DNA from: Channallabes apus
Lineage: Eukaryota; Chordata; Actinopteri; Siluriformes; Clariidae
NCBI GenBank assembly: GCA_030522415.1
Contig: CM060124.1
Coordinates: 28,244,954-28,308,953 of the forward strand
Direction: 5' to 3'
Length of the DNA: 64,000 bases
Shown here: positions 13,614 to 63,960 of the stretch, in pieces
Layout: each line of letters starts with the position of its first letter
How positions within the stretch are numbered: the first letter of the stretch is position 1
Translations under genes and position numbers: made by a program
Notes under the pieces: model-generated
Seen by the model: only the letters and a program-made list of their open reading frames with translations
Database searches by the model: none
What the model was told of the DNA's origin: nothing

Positions 13614-14480
13614 TCTTGTTGCTTATTTCAAATCTTATTATTTAAATGGACAATCATGACGTGACAACTTTAAGATGTATGTTATCGTGCTCTCTTGTTT
13701 TGTTTGGCTTTTTTCTTTACTCTCTTTGTACTCAGTCGACTTGGCAACTAGAGATAAGAAACCTATATTCTGCAAAACACCCACACCGCTGGTTTGTACA
13801 TATGGTATATCTTTCTACAGTATACTGTTGCTCACACAACATTATCGATGGCGGAGGACAGCTCTCTCCACCCCTTCTACATCGATAAGGTCACGGACAC
13901 CCATGATTGGCTAGTGTGACTATGATTGATGTGAGAGTACTGGTATGCCGAACTTGTTTTTGTTTCTCCTCTCGGTGAAACATAGGAGAGGATCACAGAG
14001 GAAACACAGAGATCACTATCCGTTGTCCATCTCGCACATTTCTGGTATCAGCAACTTTTTTTCATCTAATAGCATCTGACATATTGTAACAGTTAGAAGT
14101 TTAGTAATGTAACTACATGTTAATAAGAAATAATGCCACAAGGGTTTAAAATAGACCAGAGCCAAATATACAGTATGATCGGGGAAGAAGCTACTATCAG
14201 GTGCTTGCTCTAATTAGCTACCTCGCAGTAACAAGTGTTGCAGGGTGTGATTGCTATACAGGATTCTACACTTTATGTATAACAAATGAATGTAGTGTCA
14301 TGGAAAACTGACTTGTTTAGTCAATGTTTAATTCTGTAACATTATGAGACATTTAAATTCTGAGACATTTCATTGTCGCACCTTCCTGCAAAGCACAGTC
14401 CATCATCACCATCATCTGCCATTTGTCATTCTCAAGCTTTTACTTTTAGTTTTACATTCTGTAGGTTTTATTGACTACAG

Positions 14481-14760
14481 CTAGGTGGCACAGTGGTGTA
14501 AGTGGTTAGCACTGTTGCCTTGCACCTCCAGGGTCTGGGTTCGATTCTTGTTGCTCCGGGTACTCTGGTTGACTCCCACTGTCCAAAGACATCCAGAATA
14601 GGCTAATTGGCATTTCCAAAATTGCCTGTAGTGTATGAATGAGGGTGTGAGTGTATGTATGTTTGTGTGCCCTGCGATGGATTGGCACTCTGTCCAGGGT
14701 GTCTCATGACCTAAGTCTGCTGGTATTGACTCCAGGCCCTCCTCGACCTTGAATACAGTA
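14481..14760 (+). mobile_element. SINE-like repeat, tRNA-type head
   Basis: ggtggcacagtggtgtaagtgg resembles a Pol III A box region and gggttcgattctt a B box; the body contains gtccaaagacatcca, aggctaattggcat and gccctgcgatggattggcac, shared with the copies at 36880, 42408 and 61654. Not a functional tRNA gene: no cloverleaf could be drawn. Confidence 0.8.
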
Positions 14761-14769
14761 TACATTCAG

Positions 14770-17700
14770 TATACAGTATACATACAGTACCGCAGTATAC
14801 AGTGAGTGAGTGAGTGACTAAAGTTGTTTGTATTCATTGATGTATTCATAGGTTGTTCTGTTTGTGTCATAGAACTAAATGCAGTACTTACTTTTATCAG
14901 ACTGAAAGATATTTTTTTATTGTTGCAAATAGTATTTATGATAGTTAAAGTTAGTGCATGCATTCAGATATACATCATTGTGTGGTTAACCTGTGATTGT
15001 GTGTGTGTGTGTGTGTCAGGCTCTATCTTTACTCCTGCAGGAGAAATGATTAGCTAGTGAACACATTTAATACCAGCAGGTGTGTAGTTATCACAGGAAC
15101 AAACGCACGCATCCTGCTGTTGACCGAAGCCGCACCTGCTGAGAACGTGGAGGAAAAGGCGTCGATTATCCCGGAGCCACTGTGAATTCCTTTCAGCTTG
15201 TGCCTTTAATGAAACTCAGGGCTTCTCACGAAAGACTAACATGAAGCCATTAAACAAAAAACAACAAATGTTTAATAAGTGAAAGATCGTGAACTATGAT
15301 AAATAAAATGTTTTGGCTTTTAGACGTGGAATGATACAGTACTTGTGCCAAGCAATCATTTAGGTTATAATGAGATTATTTCCTTCATGCCAGTGCATAA
15401 TTCGGGACCCTCCGGATGCCCTTCTGTACTTTTTTTCCGTCTTACTAATTCTGCCTTAATTGCTGCAGTTTGTCTCTGTTCAGGGAAAAACTTTCCGAAG
15501 GGCATTTTATTTGTCCAAGACAGCGGTCTCTATACAGAGTCACAGTACAGGGTGTAGCGTCAGACCCACGGGGTTCAGCATTCATTTGAGTTGGAAGGTC
15601 AAACCGGCAGATCCGCAGAGAGCATGAGAGACGGAATGAATGTGAGTACACGGATACCACCCAGTGTTTTCCTCAGGACTCCACAATTCCACAATCTCCA
15701 GCTGGTGATCTTTTAGAGGGTCGGATAGTGATGAATTCATTAGCTAGCCCAGTGTGTGGAAAGGAAAGCACCAGTGTCCTGTCCAGAGGTTTTGGGCCAA
15801 TATCAGAGGCTAGTTGGCTAATAGAATAAAGAGGATTAAGCTCAGTTATAGTCATTATCCACTTTTTGAAGAAAGCAAAGTCTGAAATACACAATTACAG
15901 TACATCATTCGATCTTTGTATGTGTGCATCCATATGCTTAACTACTGTAACACCATATAGTTAGCTATATATTTAATTCCATCAAAAGTAAAATACTACA
16001 ATAAACAAATGTAAATAACTAATATTTGCAAAAATTTGTGAAAAGAACTTACAAGTTAACCTTAGATAAATAAAGTCCCTAAAATAAACAACTAAGAAAA
16101 CAGCCTCATGCTGAAATTACTGTCAGATTCAGTTTTGCAAGTTAAACATGATAACACTCGAAGAGCTCAGTTTCCATGTTGACATTTACTTATCTCGCAC
16201 CAACGTGCATATCGTCATACATGTGTGGGTCAGTGTGGGCCACTACCTTGTACATGCACATTATGTATTCTGGGCACGTCATGTTAATTTCTACAGACAT
16301 CTCGAGCTATGTACCAAATGAACACAGGGTATGTGAGGCAGCCATAATGTGTGGGCATACACGTAAGGAAAATAAATAAATTCCTAAGTACCTGAAGTAT
16401 TTATTGGTAGTAGTTCAGTGGAAGGTTTTTCTTCTCTGGTGAGCACTGCTGCTAGAAATGAGGGTCACTTTGGCAGGAGAGAGTAATTAAGAACATGATT
16501 AGAGCTCCTAGCTTCGAGCTATCCTAAACAGCGTCCTCGTCTCATGGGGTTTCCCTTGAATTCGGCCCTGATTCGGTCAGCATATGCTAGCAACTTTGCT
16601 TCTGATCTTCATATATGATGCTTCATGCATTACTACTACAGTTCCTCAAGCAATGAGGAAGACATCAGCTTAAATGTGAAGTAAACATCATATTTCTGGT
16701 ATTGAAGCGCTGAATTTCGTTCACTGCCCAGTAAACTCGAAAACACATTGGATAGGTTTAACCTGAAGTGAATGAAAATTATATTAATTGCATTGTTACT
16801 GTAGTTACTGTACAGTAGCCTTTAATAGAATGCTAAATAGGTTGTTATGTTTGCATAGGCAGACACAAAAATAGATGAATGAGTGAGGAGTTTATTGATG
16901 GGAACAGATTTTTGCAGTACTATGTGAGGTCAGACTTTGCTTATTTTGGTGTTTCTGGGAATTTAAAGCGCATCTGGTTTAGTGGACATGACTAATGTGA
17001 TGGACAAAACATAACAGTTTAGCTATAATTATGTTTTTAACATTTCCTGTTTTTAAAAAGAGAGACTAAGCATGCTTTTGTCATGTAAGCTCTGTATGAT
17101 TATGACGCATTAACCAAACTCTGACCTGACTCGACCCTTGTGTAGAAATTTATCTGTACTTACTGTTTGAGCAACAGGGTAAAGCATAGTATGTTTTTTT
17201 CCCATTGATTCTGAGTCTAGAGAGAAGTTGGTACATGCAATTATTGGCATGTTTGTGGGCAATGGAGTTAGAATGACACAGGCAAATCTGGAGTGGAGTG
17301 GAGTGGGAGGAAGTTGAAAAGGGTTTGTAAGGCAACTTTTTTTTTTTTCTCTCCCTCAACACACAGCACTTTTATCTCTCTCTGAGCCATATCCAGCTGT
17401 GAAGAGTCAGTGTAATCAGTGGATTCCAGCTGTGTGTGATTGAACCCTGCTCTGCTTCAGGTACATATTCGTTTATTATTATTGATGGGAGCTGTCCTTG
17501 GTGCTGAAGTCATGCTGCTTTGGGCATTACAATGTCCAACATCAAAATACCTCAGACAAAGAATGAAAAAAAAAAAAGTTTTTTTATGTTAAAATGCACA
17601 ATTTCTGATGACATTTAGTAAGACTAAGTAAATTTTTTTAAGCTGCAAACCATCTTTCAGCATCCTACGCCAGGGAATACTTCATTGCAGCAGCACATTC

Positions 17701-18579
17701 CTGCAATAAGCATGGTGCTTTGACAAAACTGGAGTCCTCACCCACTATAATCCCTTTAGGCATGTTGGCCCATCTAACACACACACACAAAAAAAAAACA
17801 CGTTGATTTAGCTATAGATTCTCACCAAAAATCTAACAGCTTGGACTTCGTGAGGTCACTGTGCTTCTCCAGGTGTCATGCTGAGTGTGTGTGTTTTATA
17901 TATATATTTTTTCAATATGACTTTTCACAATAAGCGGATATATTGTGGTATTTATTTGTTTCTTCATTTTCTTCTTCTTGAAAAGCAATAAACAATAAAA
18001 AAGGAACTTAAACTTCAACTGGGTTCATTATTGTAAATTTTAGGACATTTTCAAACTGCATCAGTGAGGAACTCCACATCACAGCATTTAAATTTTCCAA
18101 TTTTCAAATTTTCCAATTATGACAGAATGCAGCTTATTTTTGTTAGTTCCGAAGTCGTGTTCGACCCATCAAGACCCCATGGACCATGTTCCTCCAGGCC
18201 TTCCTGTCCTCTACCCCTTCCTGTCCTCTACCAGAACACAACTAGAGTCCTTTTTTCAAGGTTGTGGCACTAACAGTGATTCTCAGTTGTATTATTAATG
18301 CTTAAATCAGATATCTTTATTGTCTCTTGGTTTGTCACTTTCTTTGACAAGTCCTCCAACATACCCAGATCTAATATTAAACATTCTTGAGCCTATCTGG
18401 TCCCAAACTTTCTACACAGTCAAAGGCTTTCCAAGGTAACTATTAATATTTTATGTACTTTATTGAAAGTTAAAAGCATTTTGGATACACCTTGCCTGAT
18501 CTTCCATCATTAACTCATTCTTATACTGCAAGTAGTACTATTCTTTATCCTGCAGATTTAATATCTTAAAGCCTATAAT
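14770..18579. other. Non-coding interval, no gene seen
   Basis: AT-rich, with short ORFs only. A more GC-balanced unique patch lies at 15060-15230. Nothing identifiable otherwise. Confidence 0.4.
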
Positions 18580-20408
18580 AAAGTGCATGGAAATATGTGT
18601 GAATCAAAATGATCGGATTGTCCCTGATGAGAATGCTGAGGGTGGTGGGGTGTCAAGGAAAAACTCCCTGAGATGGTAATATGAAGAAGCCTTGAGAGGA
18701 ATCAGACTCAACAGCGAACCCATCCTCATTTGGGTGAACGGATAGCAGGGATTGATCTGCATCATACTGTGTGAGACTGGAAGTTCAGTATAAAAGGAGA
18801 TGTGTTTAAGTTAAAATTGAGTCCAGCTTGTTATTGGAGGATTGAGTAGACTATAGGAAACTCCAATCCTGAACTATCGAGCGACTGAAGTCCTCAGAGA
18901 ACAGCTGTCTGCATTAGCCGAGGACAGGACCATATTCATGGAAAATTGGAACAGTCCCCAGTCACCACACGCATCCCAGGCAGACCACACGGGGCATCCA
19001 TGTGATGATATCTCCAACAAGAAGCAGGACACCAGGATGAGTCAGACAACTCCAGGGGACAGTGAGGGTATACGTCCATGAGTCCCCCAGATCTGCCCCT
19101 TTAACTAAGGCAAATCTATTTACAAAAAATGCTTGGCTAAATAGATAGGTTTTTAGCCTACTGTAGACTTAAACACTGAGAGCATTTGCACTGAGAGGGG
19201 TTTGTAAGAAAAAGATCTGTCCCCTGCTGTAGTTTTCATAATATGTCGTACTGACAAGCAGCCTGCATCCATTGATCGAAGTAGGCGTGGCAGATCGTAA
19301 GACACAATCAGTTCACTCAGGTACTGTGACGCGAGACCATTTAATGCTTTATACGTCCGGAGTAGTATTTTAAAATCGATGCAAACTTTCACAGGAAGCC
19401 AATGCAGTGTGGATAAGATAGGGGTGATGTGCTCATTTCTTCTGGCTCTAATGAGGTCTCTCACTGCTGCGTTCTGGTCTAATTGAAGCTTGTTTATATA
19501 CCTAGTTGAACAACCAGACAGTAAGGCATTACAATAGTCCTACCTAGAGGTGATAAAAGCATGAACTAGTTTTTTCTGCATCATTTAGTGACTATATTTC
19601 TTATCTTGGCAATATTTCTGAGATGAAATTATGCTATTCTGATAATATTATCTACATGTGCTTCAAATGAAAGCCTGGGATTTATAATCACACAGAGGTC
19701 TTTCAATGTTGCACTTGATAGAACAGAAAGACCATTTAATGTTACAGTTTGATCAGAAAGCTTGCTTCTAGCTGCTTGTGGTCCTATAACTAGAACTTCT
19801 GTCTTATCAGGATTAAGCAGAACGAAGTTAATTAACATCCAATCACTTATGTCTTGCACACATTGCTTGACTTTAGTAAGATGGCTTTTCTCATATGGCT
19901 TTGTTGACACGTATAACTGTGTGTCATCAGCAGAACAATGAAAACTAATACCATGTTTACGAATTATGTTGCCCAGAAGAAGCATGTAAAGAGAAAAAAG
20001 CAGTGGGCCTAAACCTGAACCCTGTGGAACACCAAACTCCACTTTAGAACATGGATAATGATCACCATTTAAATCTACAAACTGATAACGATCAGTCAAA
20101 CAGGATCTGAGCCACTAGATGGCCGTTCCATTAATTACTACTACAATTTCTAATCTGTGAAGAAGAATACTATGATCAATAGTGTCAAAAGCTGCACTGA
20201 AGTAGAGTAACACAAGTCCAATGACGCAACCATGATCAGAGGCCAATAGGAGGTCATTTATTACTTTAACAAGGGCTGTCTCTGTGCTGTGATGAGGCCT
20301 AAATCCTGACTGATACAGTTTGTTTATGCCATGTAGATATGAAAATAGTTGCAGTGCTATCCTTTCCAGAATCTAGGAGATAAGGGGGAGGTTTGATATC
20401 GGCCTGTA
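18580..20408 (-). mobile_element. 5'-truncated L2-like LINE, antisense, decayed
   Basis: Same family as the element at 45710-50760. Minus-strand ORF fragments at 20099-19629 ([20 protein letters not shown]; the YADD box is changed to [11 protein letters not shown]) and 19464-19153 ([19 protein letters not shown]) are reverse transcriptase and its C-terminal part; 18580-19150 matches the 3' UTR. Stops and frameshifts show it is dead. Homology stops abruptly at 20408, where a hAT end begins. Confidence 0.9.
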
Positions 20409-20409
20409 T

Positions 20410-21050
20410 CAGAGGTGTCAAGTAACGAAGTATAAATACTTCGTTATCTTACTTAGGTAGAAAATTTGGGTATCTATACTTTACTAGAGTAATTATTTTT
20501 CAGCTGACTTTTTACTTCTACATTTTCATGCAATTATCTGTACTTTCTACTCCCTACATTTTAAAAATATCCTCGTTACTCCTATTTTATTTCAGCTTGT
20601 CATTCAAAAAACAAACAAAGAAAAAAAAAACATCCGGATAAATCGTGCCATCCGGATGGAACGAATTTGATTGTGGTTGGATAATGTAATGTTTGCATGT
20701 AGTTTCCAAGTTTTCTGTTCAGCATCCTGACTCTGCGCATGAGAGAACAAAAAAGTAAACAGCACATTCGCTAACAACTCCGTTTGTCTACGTATGTGAT
20801 CTTTATTTTCTTCTATAACGAAGGACATTACAGAGGAGAAGTATAAACATACCATTCCGACACGCTGTTGGTTGGTACGTGATCCATCGCACCTGCACAT
20901 GACATTACGTCACACACTCCAGCAAGGACGTTTGAATAAATTATCATTTTCGGTTGATAAGGTTGTGATAAGTAGACGAAGCTGTCCGTGATAGAGACTC
21001 AAGATTCGAGCGAAATGTCACAACCAAGCACCAGCGAGGAAGGTAACAGG
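20410..21050 (+). mobile_element. hAT element end (Tol2-like terminal sequence), partial
   Basis: Begins cagaggtgtcaagtaacgaa followed by repeated 'tactt' words, the style of Tol2 and related hAT ends (CAGAGGTGTAAAGTA). An ATG at 21015 starts MSQPSTSEEG before a possible donor gtaaca, which could be a first transposase exon. No right end was recognised; sequence runs into microsatellites. Confidence 0.65.
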
Positions 21051-21054
21051 AATG

Positions 21055-21310
<256 letters not shown>

Positions 21311-23770
21311 TAATCACCTGGATGAATCATTCATTCTGACACCACTAATGTTTATTGCAGACAACCATACAAGGGTAATTGTTACTAAGCCTACCTTGGG
21401 TACACTAATTTTCTTGTATGTTGCCCTCACAGATTCCTGCAGCTAAGCTTGGATGTACATTTACATTCCAATAAAGGTTACTGATGACATGCCTCTGAAG
21501 TTTGACTTTTTGCACCATTAAAATACTTATAGGTTATTATAATATATTGTTTTTATATTATATTATAACTAGTTATCATATCTTCTTCTCCATAAAACAT
21601 GTGAATGCTCAGTACAAATACTGTATATGGTTCTTTAATGTATTAGCATTGTACTAAAATGCATTCTTTTTCAATTGCCATATACAGTATCCCGGCTGTT
21701 AATACAACAAAAAAACAACAGTTTTCTTTTTTTTTTATGAGGTGTTAGTGTACAGTAGTATATAGGCCCGTGGCACAGCCTATGTATTTGTGCTGAAATA
21801 CACAGGGTGCCTAAGACTTTTGCACAGACTTTTGCACTTTATATACATTTTATAGGGGAAGAAACTGGACAGAGGGTTGTCTGATGTCTTAATGCCATCA
21901 GCATTCAACTAAGTTTTAGGCTAACATGAAAAGTGTGGAGATGCTAAAAAAAAGTATTCGGCTCAGCTGTAAACTGTAAAATTCTGTCAGGTTTATTACA
22001 TCTGTACATTTCATCCTATCTTCGAGGGAAACGTAGAGGGAATATGCTTGTGTAAACCATAGCGATGAAAATGATGAATACTGCAAGCAAAATGTGGTTG
22101 AAACAAATGCGGAGGGGGAACAACTTATATTTATGGATGATAAATGAAAAGCTTCTACATTAATCTAAAACTGTGGTGTTTGGATTTTTTACCCCATAAA
22201 TTAACCTCACATAAAAAGTGTTTTGCCCAGAAATACCTAGAGAGAATAAAAATAACAGAGCCATTTACACTCATTGTAATCAGTCATTTTCTGAGCCACT
22301 GTGGCATTAAATCTTGTCCACTGGCATTTAGGCCCCCTGAGACTGGAGCTATTAAGAGTCCAAACAGTGAGGTGATAAATGAGCCCAAGGGCGTTGACAG
22401 CCAATACTTATCCAGAATGGATATGGCATGAGCCCATACTCACTTGATGTCTGAATAGACCGAAAATGCAAATTGGAGGTCTGCAAAATGCCTGGCTGTA
22501 TTCTGAAAGTAAAAACTGAATGTTGTTTTGTGGGTAAATCAGAGAAAGCTTCATTGATTTCTGCTTCTTTTAGAACTGCACCTACAATGAAACTGCACCA
22601 TGTTTCAGATGCTGAAGACGTTGATTTATTACACATTAGTGTTGTTAAATCAGCAGAGTTATTATTCTTATTCTGATCCTAATTCTTTTTTTCTCAATGT
22701 CCTATAAAATGACCCTGCAGTTAACGACCAAAACTGTAATTCCAAAACATGTATATGAATAGTTTGGTTTCAAACAAGACTGTATCTTAAGTACACATGA
22801 TGCCCTGTAGTACATTACAGTAAAATCAAAATAATATAAGTAAGTGTAAGTAAGAGCTTTCTGTTTCTGGAACTTTTTTGATGAGTCCTTGCCAGTTTGG
22901 AGTTCCAACTTCTAAGCACAAAGTCCCTAGCAGATATTCAGTGGTTGTTCACCAAGAGTTACCTACATAACTACTGTAGCATTTGATTTCATCCCTCCCC
23001 ATCTAGGAGCAGTGGCTTACGTGTTGATAATGAAGGCTACATTGTCTTATAGAAGTGATTTATTATTATAAAGGATGCCCAGATTTGATCTCCATATTTG
23101 TCAGACTGAATTGGATAAGGTTACCCCTGCAGAATGTAAAGAAGATTCATGATGATGCCCAGGAAAACTGTGATGCTGATTTCCTGAAAATGAAACGGCA
23201 ATGCTGTCTGCAAGGAGTCATGGTAGGATGGTCACTTGTACGCTGTGATGATCTAGTGTGCAGGGAACGGGCAGAATGACACTTATAAAATATGAAGTTG
23301 TTGATCGTTATTTCTGGACAGAGAGGAAACTATGTGATAGGCATAAAGATGTGCTTTGTTTCATGGCTTTGTTACAGGGTATTTAGACATGTTACCACTA
23401 GTTATCACACTGTAAGATTATATGACTATCAAACATACCTTAAATATTGGGTATTTCTGTTACATAAGAAGTCAAATGAAAGTAAAGGACTTCCATATGC
23501 TGTGGTTTTTAAACGTAGCTGAATTTAGATTTGACAAGACACCAGTTTTTGCTAAAAAAATAACTTGGTTAGACGACTGGGGTAGAGCATATCAAACATT
23601 GATAGGTCATGTTGAGTGTTCCCTGTACTGAGTGGATAAATTGGTCCAAAGGTAGGCAACTTAGCATGATCTTCATATACAGTAACTGAGCCTTGCACCT
23701 CATTACATCTTTCCACCAAAACTTATGCAATTGTTTCACTGTTTTAAGGATATTTAAATTTCTTTTACAG
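21311..23770. other. Non-coding interval before exon 2, no gene seen
   Basis: Unique and AT-rich; a fragment near 21780-21840 (gggtgcctaagacttttgca) looks like a dispersed repeat end. Short ORFs show no recognisable protein. Confidence 0.4.
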
Positions 23771-60561
<36,791 letters not shown>

Positions 60562-60860
60562 TATCTTGAGCATTCTTGTTCCTCAGAACATGTTAGAAAT
60601 ATTGCTTTCTTCCTCAGCATAACCTGGAACATACTCTATTATGCTCTTAAGAAAAAAGAATAACGTATTCCTCAGAATGATCAAATACGTTAATGTATAG
60701 TCTATATATATATATATAATCTCAGACTTTTGTACCTCTCCTTCATTCTGTTTGTGGATAACATTAAACACTTTATAAATTCTGGACGATATCGGATGCA
60801 TTTATAGTATATTTTTTAGAAAACCGAAGGCACCAGATTGTTTACACATCACTCTTATAT

Positions 60861-60876
60861 AATAAAAAGTAATAAA
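60861..60876 (+). terminator. Poly(A) signals AATAAA (two, overlapping region)
   Basis: AATAAA at 60861-60866 and again at 60871-60876, about 300 bp after the erbb4 stop. Either could direct a short 3' UTR. Confidence 0.45.
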
Positions 60877-61213
60877 AGTACCTGGAAATATATTTTTTTC
60901 ATGCTACTTGAGAGCGTGTGTGCTGTTCGGAGACAGCAAAGCCTTAATCAAGAGGCAGGTTAATCCTCCCTGACTCACTCCTGAAGGTTATTTAATAAAA
61001 ATCATAGAGCGCTGAGACTTTTCTAAGGCAAAAGCATAAATACAGAAAGTCTCACTGTTGGGTTTTTTAAAAAGTGGTACATAAATGAATGTTTTTTGTT
61101 TTTTCCTTTTCTATCAGTGTTGTAAATCCATGTATAACATGCTGTATTATTCCTGGTTGTGGACTGGCACAGTGTCTTTTACGATGTATATTTTTGGATT
61201 ATGATCATTACAC

Positions 61214-61219
61214 AATAAA
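61214..61219 (+). terminator. Poly(A) signal AATAAA (distal)
   Basis: Sits in cacaataaaatgatcatgg, preceded by a T-rich, TGT-rich stretch resembling a processing region. Candidate distal 3' end of erbb4. Confidence 0.45.
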
Positions 61220-61653
61220 ATGATCATGGTTTAAATGGAATCAGTTGTATTGCATGCACAGAAGAATGGAAATAAACACACACACACAAACACACACACA
61301 GCTTTAGTTAGCTAACTACATAGTTACTTAATGTCGTTAGTTTGTTTAGTCAGTTACCAGCCCAGATTTTTTGGTAAGATCAGTTTGCATGTCATGATGG
61401 TTCACATTCATAATTCAAGTGACTTTTATCTGACTCTAATGTAGATGTGTCCGTCATCTGAAAGGGCACGCATGTGCACATCGATACGTCTATTGTGACA
61501 TCATCTGGGTCACAACAATTGTGAATTTGTGTGTCCTCTCATTAATTTTAGACAGTGGACATACTTTTAACAGAGTATGTGCTTGATATTTTTTCTGGCT
61601 ATATTTTTTGAGGGCTAGAAACAGAAAAAAAGCCATCTTTAGCTGTTTGGACT

Positions 61654-61908
61654 GCGGTAGCATGGTGGTGTAGTGGTTAGCAGTGTTGCCTTGCATCTCC
61701 AGGGTCTGCATTCGATTCCCCGCCAGCGTTGATTCCTGTCTCCATGTAGAGTTTGCATGTTCTCCAAGTGAAAAGACTTGCAGATTAGGCTAATTGACGT
61801 TCCTGTAGTGTGTGTGTGCCCTGTAATGGATTGGCACCCTGTCCAGGATTCAAGCTCCTCCACAATCCTGAATAGAGGAATAAGTGATATAGATGATGAG
61901 TGAGTGAG
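61654..61908 (+). mobile_element. SINE-like repeat in the 3' flank
   Basis: gcggtagcatggtggtgtag, ccagggtctgcattcgattc, ttgcagattaggctaattga and ggattggcaccctgtccagg; ends in gatgagtgagtgagtg. Same family as 14481 and 42408. Confidence 0.8.
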
Positions 61909-62386
61909 TGCTTTGAAATCCCGACTCTGCCGGGGCTTACTGATGACGTCTGCAAGCGTCCTGTGTGTGAGCAGAGACAAAAAATCGCATGAATTTCAAT
62001 CTGCTTCTTTTCAGATACAGTACATTATTGATCCTGAAGGAAATCCCATTTATATTTAGTACAAATTTTTGTTAGATATGTTTAGCATGAATGTATTTTT
62101 AGGTACAAAGCCATTCAATATTTCCAAACTTAAAAAATAATAATAATACAAAATAAATAACAAAAGAATATCTGCATGCTTTTAAAGAAAGCAAATAATC
62201 TACTGTAAGCTTCTGGGCTTTACATGAAAATAGAAAGAAGAAAGTGTGATAAAGTTGCCAGAAGGACTCTGGCATACAGTATTCTACAGCATGCTTAGTA
62301 AAACACCTGTTTTACTTATATAATTGCACAAATCGGATTCTATCATTCTTTATTATTTTCAATTAATAAAGTTAATTATTAATAAA

Positions 62387-62632
62387 CGGGCACTGGTGGC
62401 TCAGTGGTACTGTAGGTGTTTCGCCTGCCATGCGGAAGGCCCGGGTTCGATTCCCAGCCAGTGCCCAAACCCCAGCCACTGGATGCAGTGCCGGTCCCTA
62501 GCCCGGATAAAATGGGAGGGTTGCGTCAGGAAGGGCATCCGGCGTAAAACCTGTGCCAAGTTGTAGTGCGGACTGGATAGTCCGCTGTGGCGACCCCTTG
62601 TTGGGAGCAGCCGAAAGACCAACAACAACAAC
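62387..62632 (+). mobile_element. tRNA-Gly-derived SINE, young copy
   Basis: Head gggcactggtggctcagtgg ... cgcctgccatgcggaaggcc then cgggttcgattcccagccag: a glycine tRNA (GCC anticodon region) with a short insertion in the D arm. Body has aggaagggcatccggcgtaa and ctgtggcgaccccttgttgg; tail (caa)n. Flanked by a perfect 19-bp direct repeat aaagttaattattaataaa at 62368-62386 and 62633-62651. Confidence 0.93.
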
Positions 62633-62651
62633 AAAGTTAATTATTAATAAA

Positions 62652-63883
62652 ATAAATTATTTTCAAAAAGTTTTGCACACCAAATGTGGACTGTATTTAT
62701 TTTTTACTTTTAGATGTGTTTTGTACAGAACAACTTTTATGTAAAAATCAAAGGTCTCTTAGCCTATGGCATTTTTGTAAGTTCCCAAGACTTTTTCAAA
62801 GTACTGTAAGTAAAACAGATGTTAAGTTTTACTAAATGTGCTGGAAAATTTTAATACTTACAGTATGGTAACTTTGTCACACTGCCTTCTGCTGTATGTT
62901 TATGCAAAACCAAGGAGCCTACATTAGTTTTTTTTTTGTTTCCTTCTGAAACGTTTTTGTCATAAAATTTTCATCTTTATTTCTTTACATGCAAATATTT
63001 TTTATTATTAATTCAGCGGTATGTTTGGGAATTTTTTTATGTTTTTTTTTTTTACATAATATGATAAACTTGCATAATAAAATTTGTACTTAAGAAAAAC
63101 ATGGTGCCTAACACATTTTGCTCAGTCCTGGACATGTGATCTAGAACCACATACAAAAGTCACTTAGACAGCCCTAGGGGATAAAAAGGGGTGAACAAAT
63201 GGTCTCTGTCACTATGGTAGAAAATCAGAATTAAGTCACTTACGGCTAGTAATCTGAACGTAGCCTGAGAGACCATAACTGAAGACATTAATTTCAAGGA
63301 AGTGTAAGAAAAAACAAAAATCTGTGTTCTCACGGTGCCAAGATGTAAAAACTAAGCCATTGGAATGAGATTAGTGTAATAGCAGATGACATATTTAAAG
63401 CAGATTAACTCCATTTGACAGTGCAGAGATACAGACTCCCTAGGGCCGGGTAGAAAATAAGACAGGAAATGAATTTCCTGCTGTTCTGCTTATAATTTCC
63501 CTCACTCTCACAAGGAACTAATGAATCCTTAGACTTACTGTGTGGCAGGATCTTACCGTGTCATCCGAAATTAAATGCTTCAGCGATAAGACGTACTTAG
63601 TGTCAGCATAGGACCTCGCTCAGTAATAAGGCACCAGTAGGGATAAGTGGCACTAATGTTAAGTGCTATATTTTGCCTCTGTATTTAAGTTTCACATTTT
63701 CATGTAGAAAATAGTGAGAATGATCTCTTTGCTAAAAAGCTCTCTATGTTTTTTTTTTTTTTTTTGTAATAGCAAGCTATTTTGATTTATCGCTTACTAC
63801 AGTACATAACACTTTGTGTCATATTTAAATCAGCTGTAATTTGAAGTTCCTTTAATCGCCCTGAAGTTTTGTTTTTTAACATT
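62652..63883. other. 3' flank: no gene seen
   Basis: AT-rich, poly(T) at 63040-63052 and 63750-63765. More GC-balanced unique sequence at 63100-63650 without recognisable coding. Confidence 0.4.
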
Positions 63884-63960
63884 GAATTAGCTTAATTTTA
63901 TTTATATAGCACATTTACCAGTGAACACAAAGCAGCTTTGCAGAAATAAAAATTCTAGAT
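63884..63960 (-). mobile_element. L2-type 3' end fragment
   Basis: ttaattttatttatatagca then aaagcagctttgcagaaat resembles the 3'-terminal segment of the LINE family at 45717. Short solo fragment, minus orientation by analogy. Confidence 0.5.

Larger units (their letters stand above)
12720..14480. other. Non-coding interval, no gene seen
   Basis: Contains relatively GC-balanced unique sequence at about 12720-13300 (possible conserved non-coding DNA), an AT-repeat at 13549-13613, and otherwise AT-rich sequence without recognisable coding signal. Confidence 0.4.
60562..61240 (+). other. erbb4: erbb4 3' UTR (inferred extent)
   Basis: AT-rich sequence after the stop with a (TA)n run near 60705-60720 and several poly(A) signals. 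The end is put shortly after the last good signal. The extent is an inference from signals only. Confidence 0.5.

Noticed and set aside
62387..62461. Possible tRNA-Gly gene
   Set aside because: The D arm has an insertion and the sequence continues into a SINE body and tail with target duplications; it is a SINE head, not a gene.
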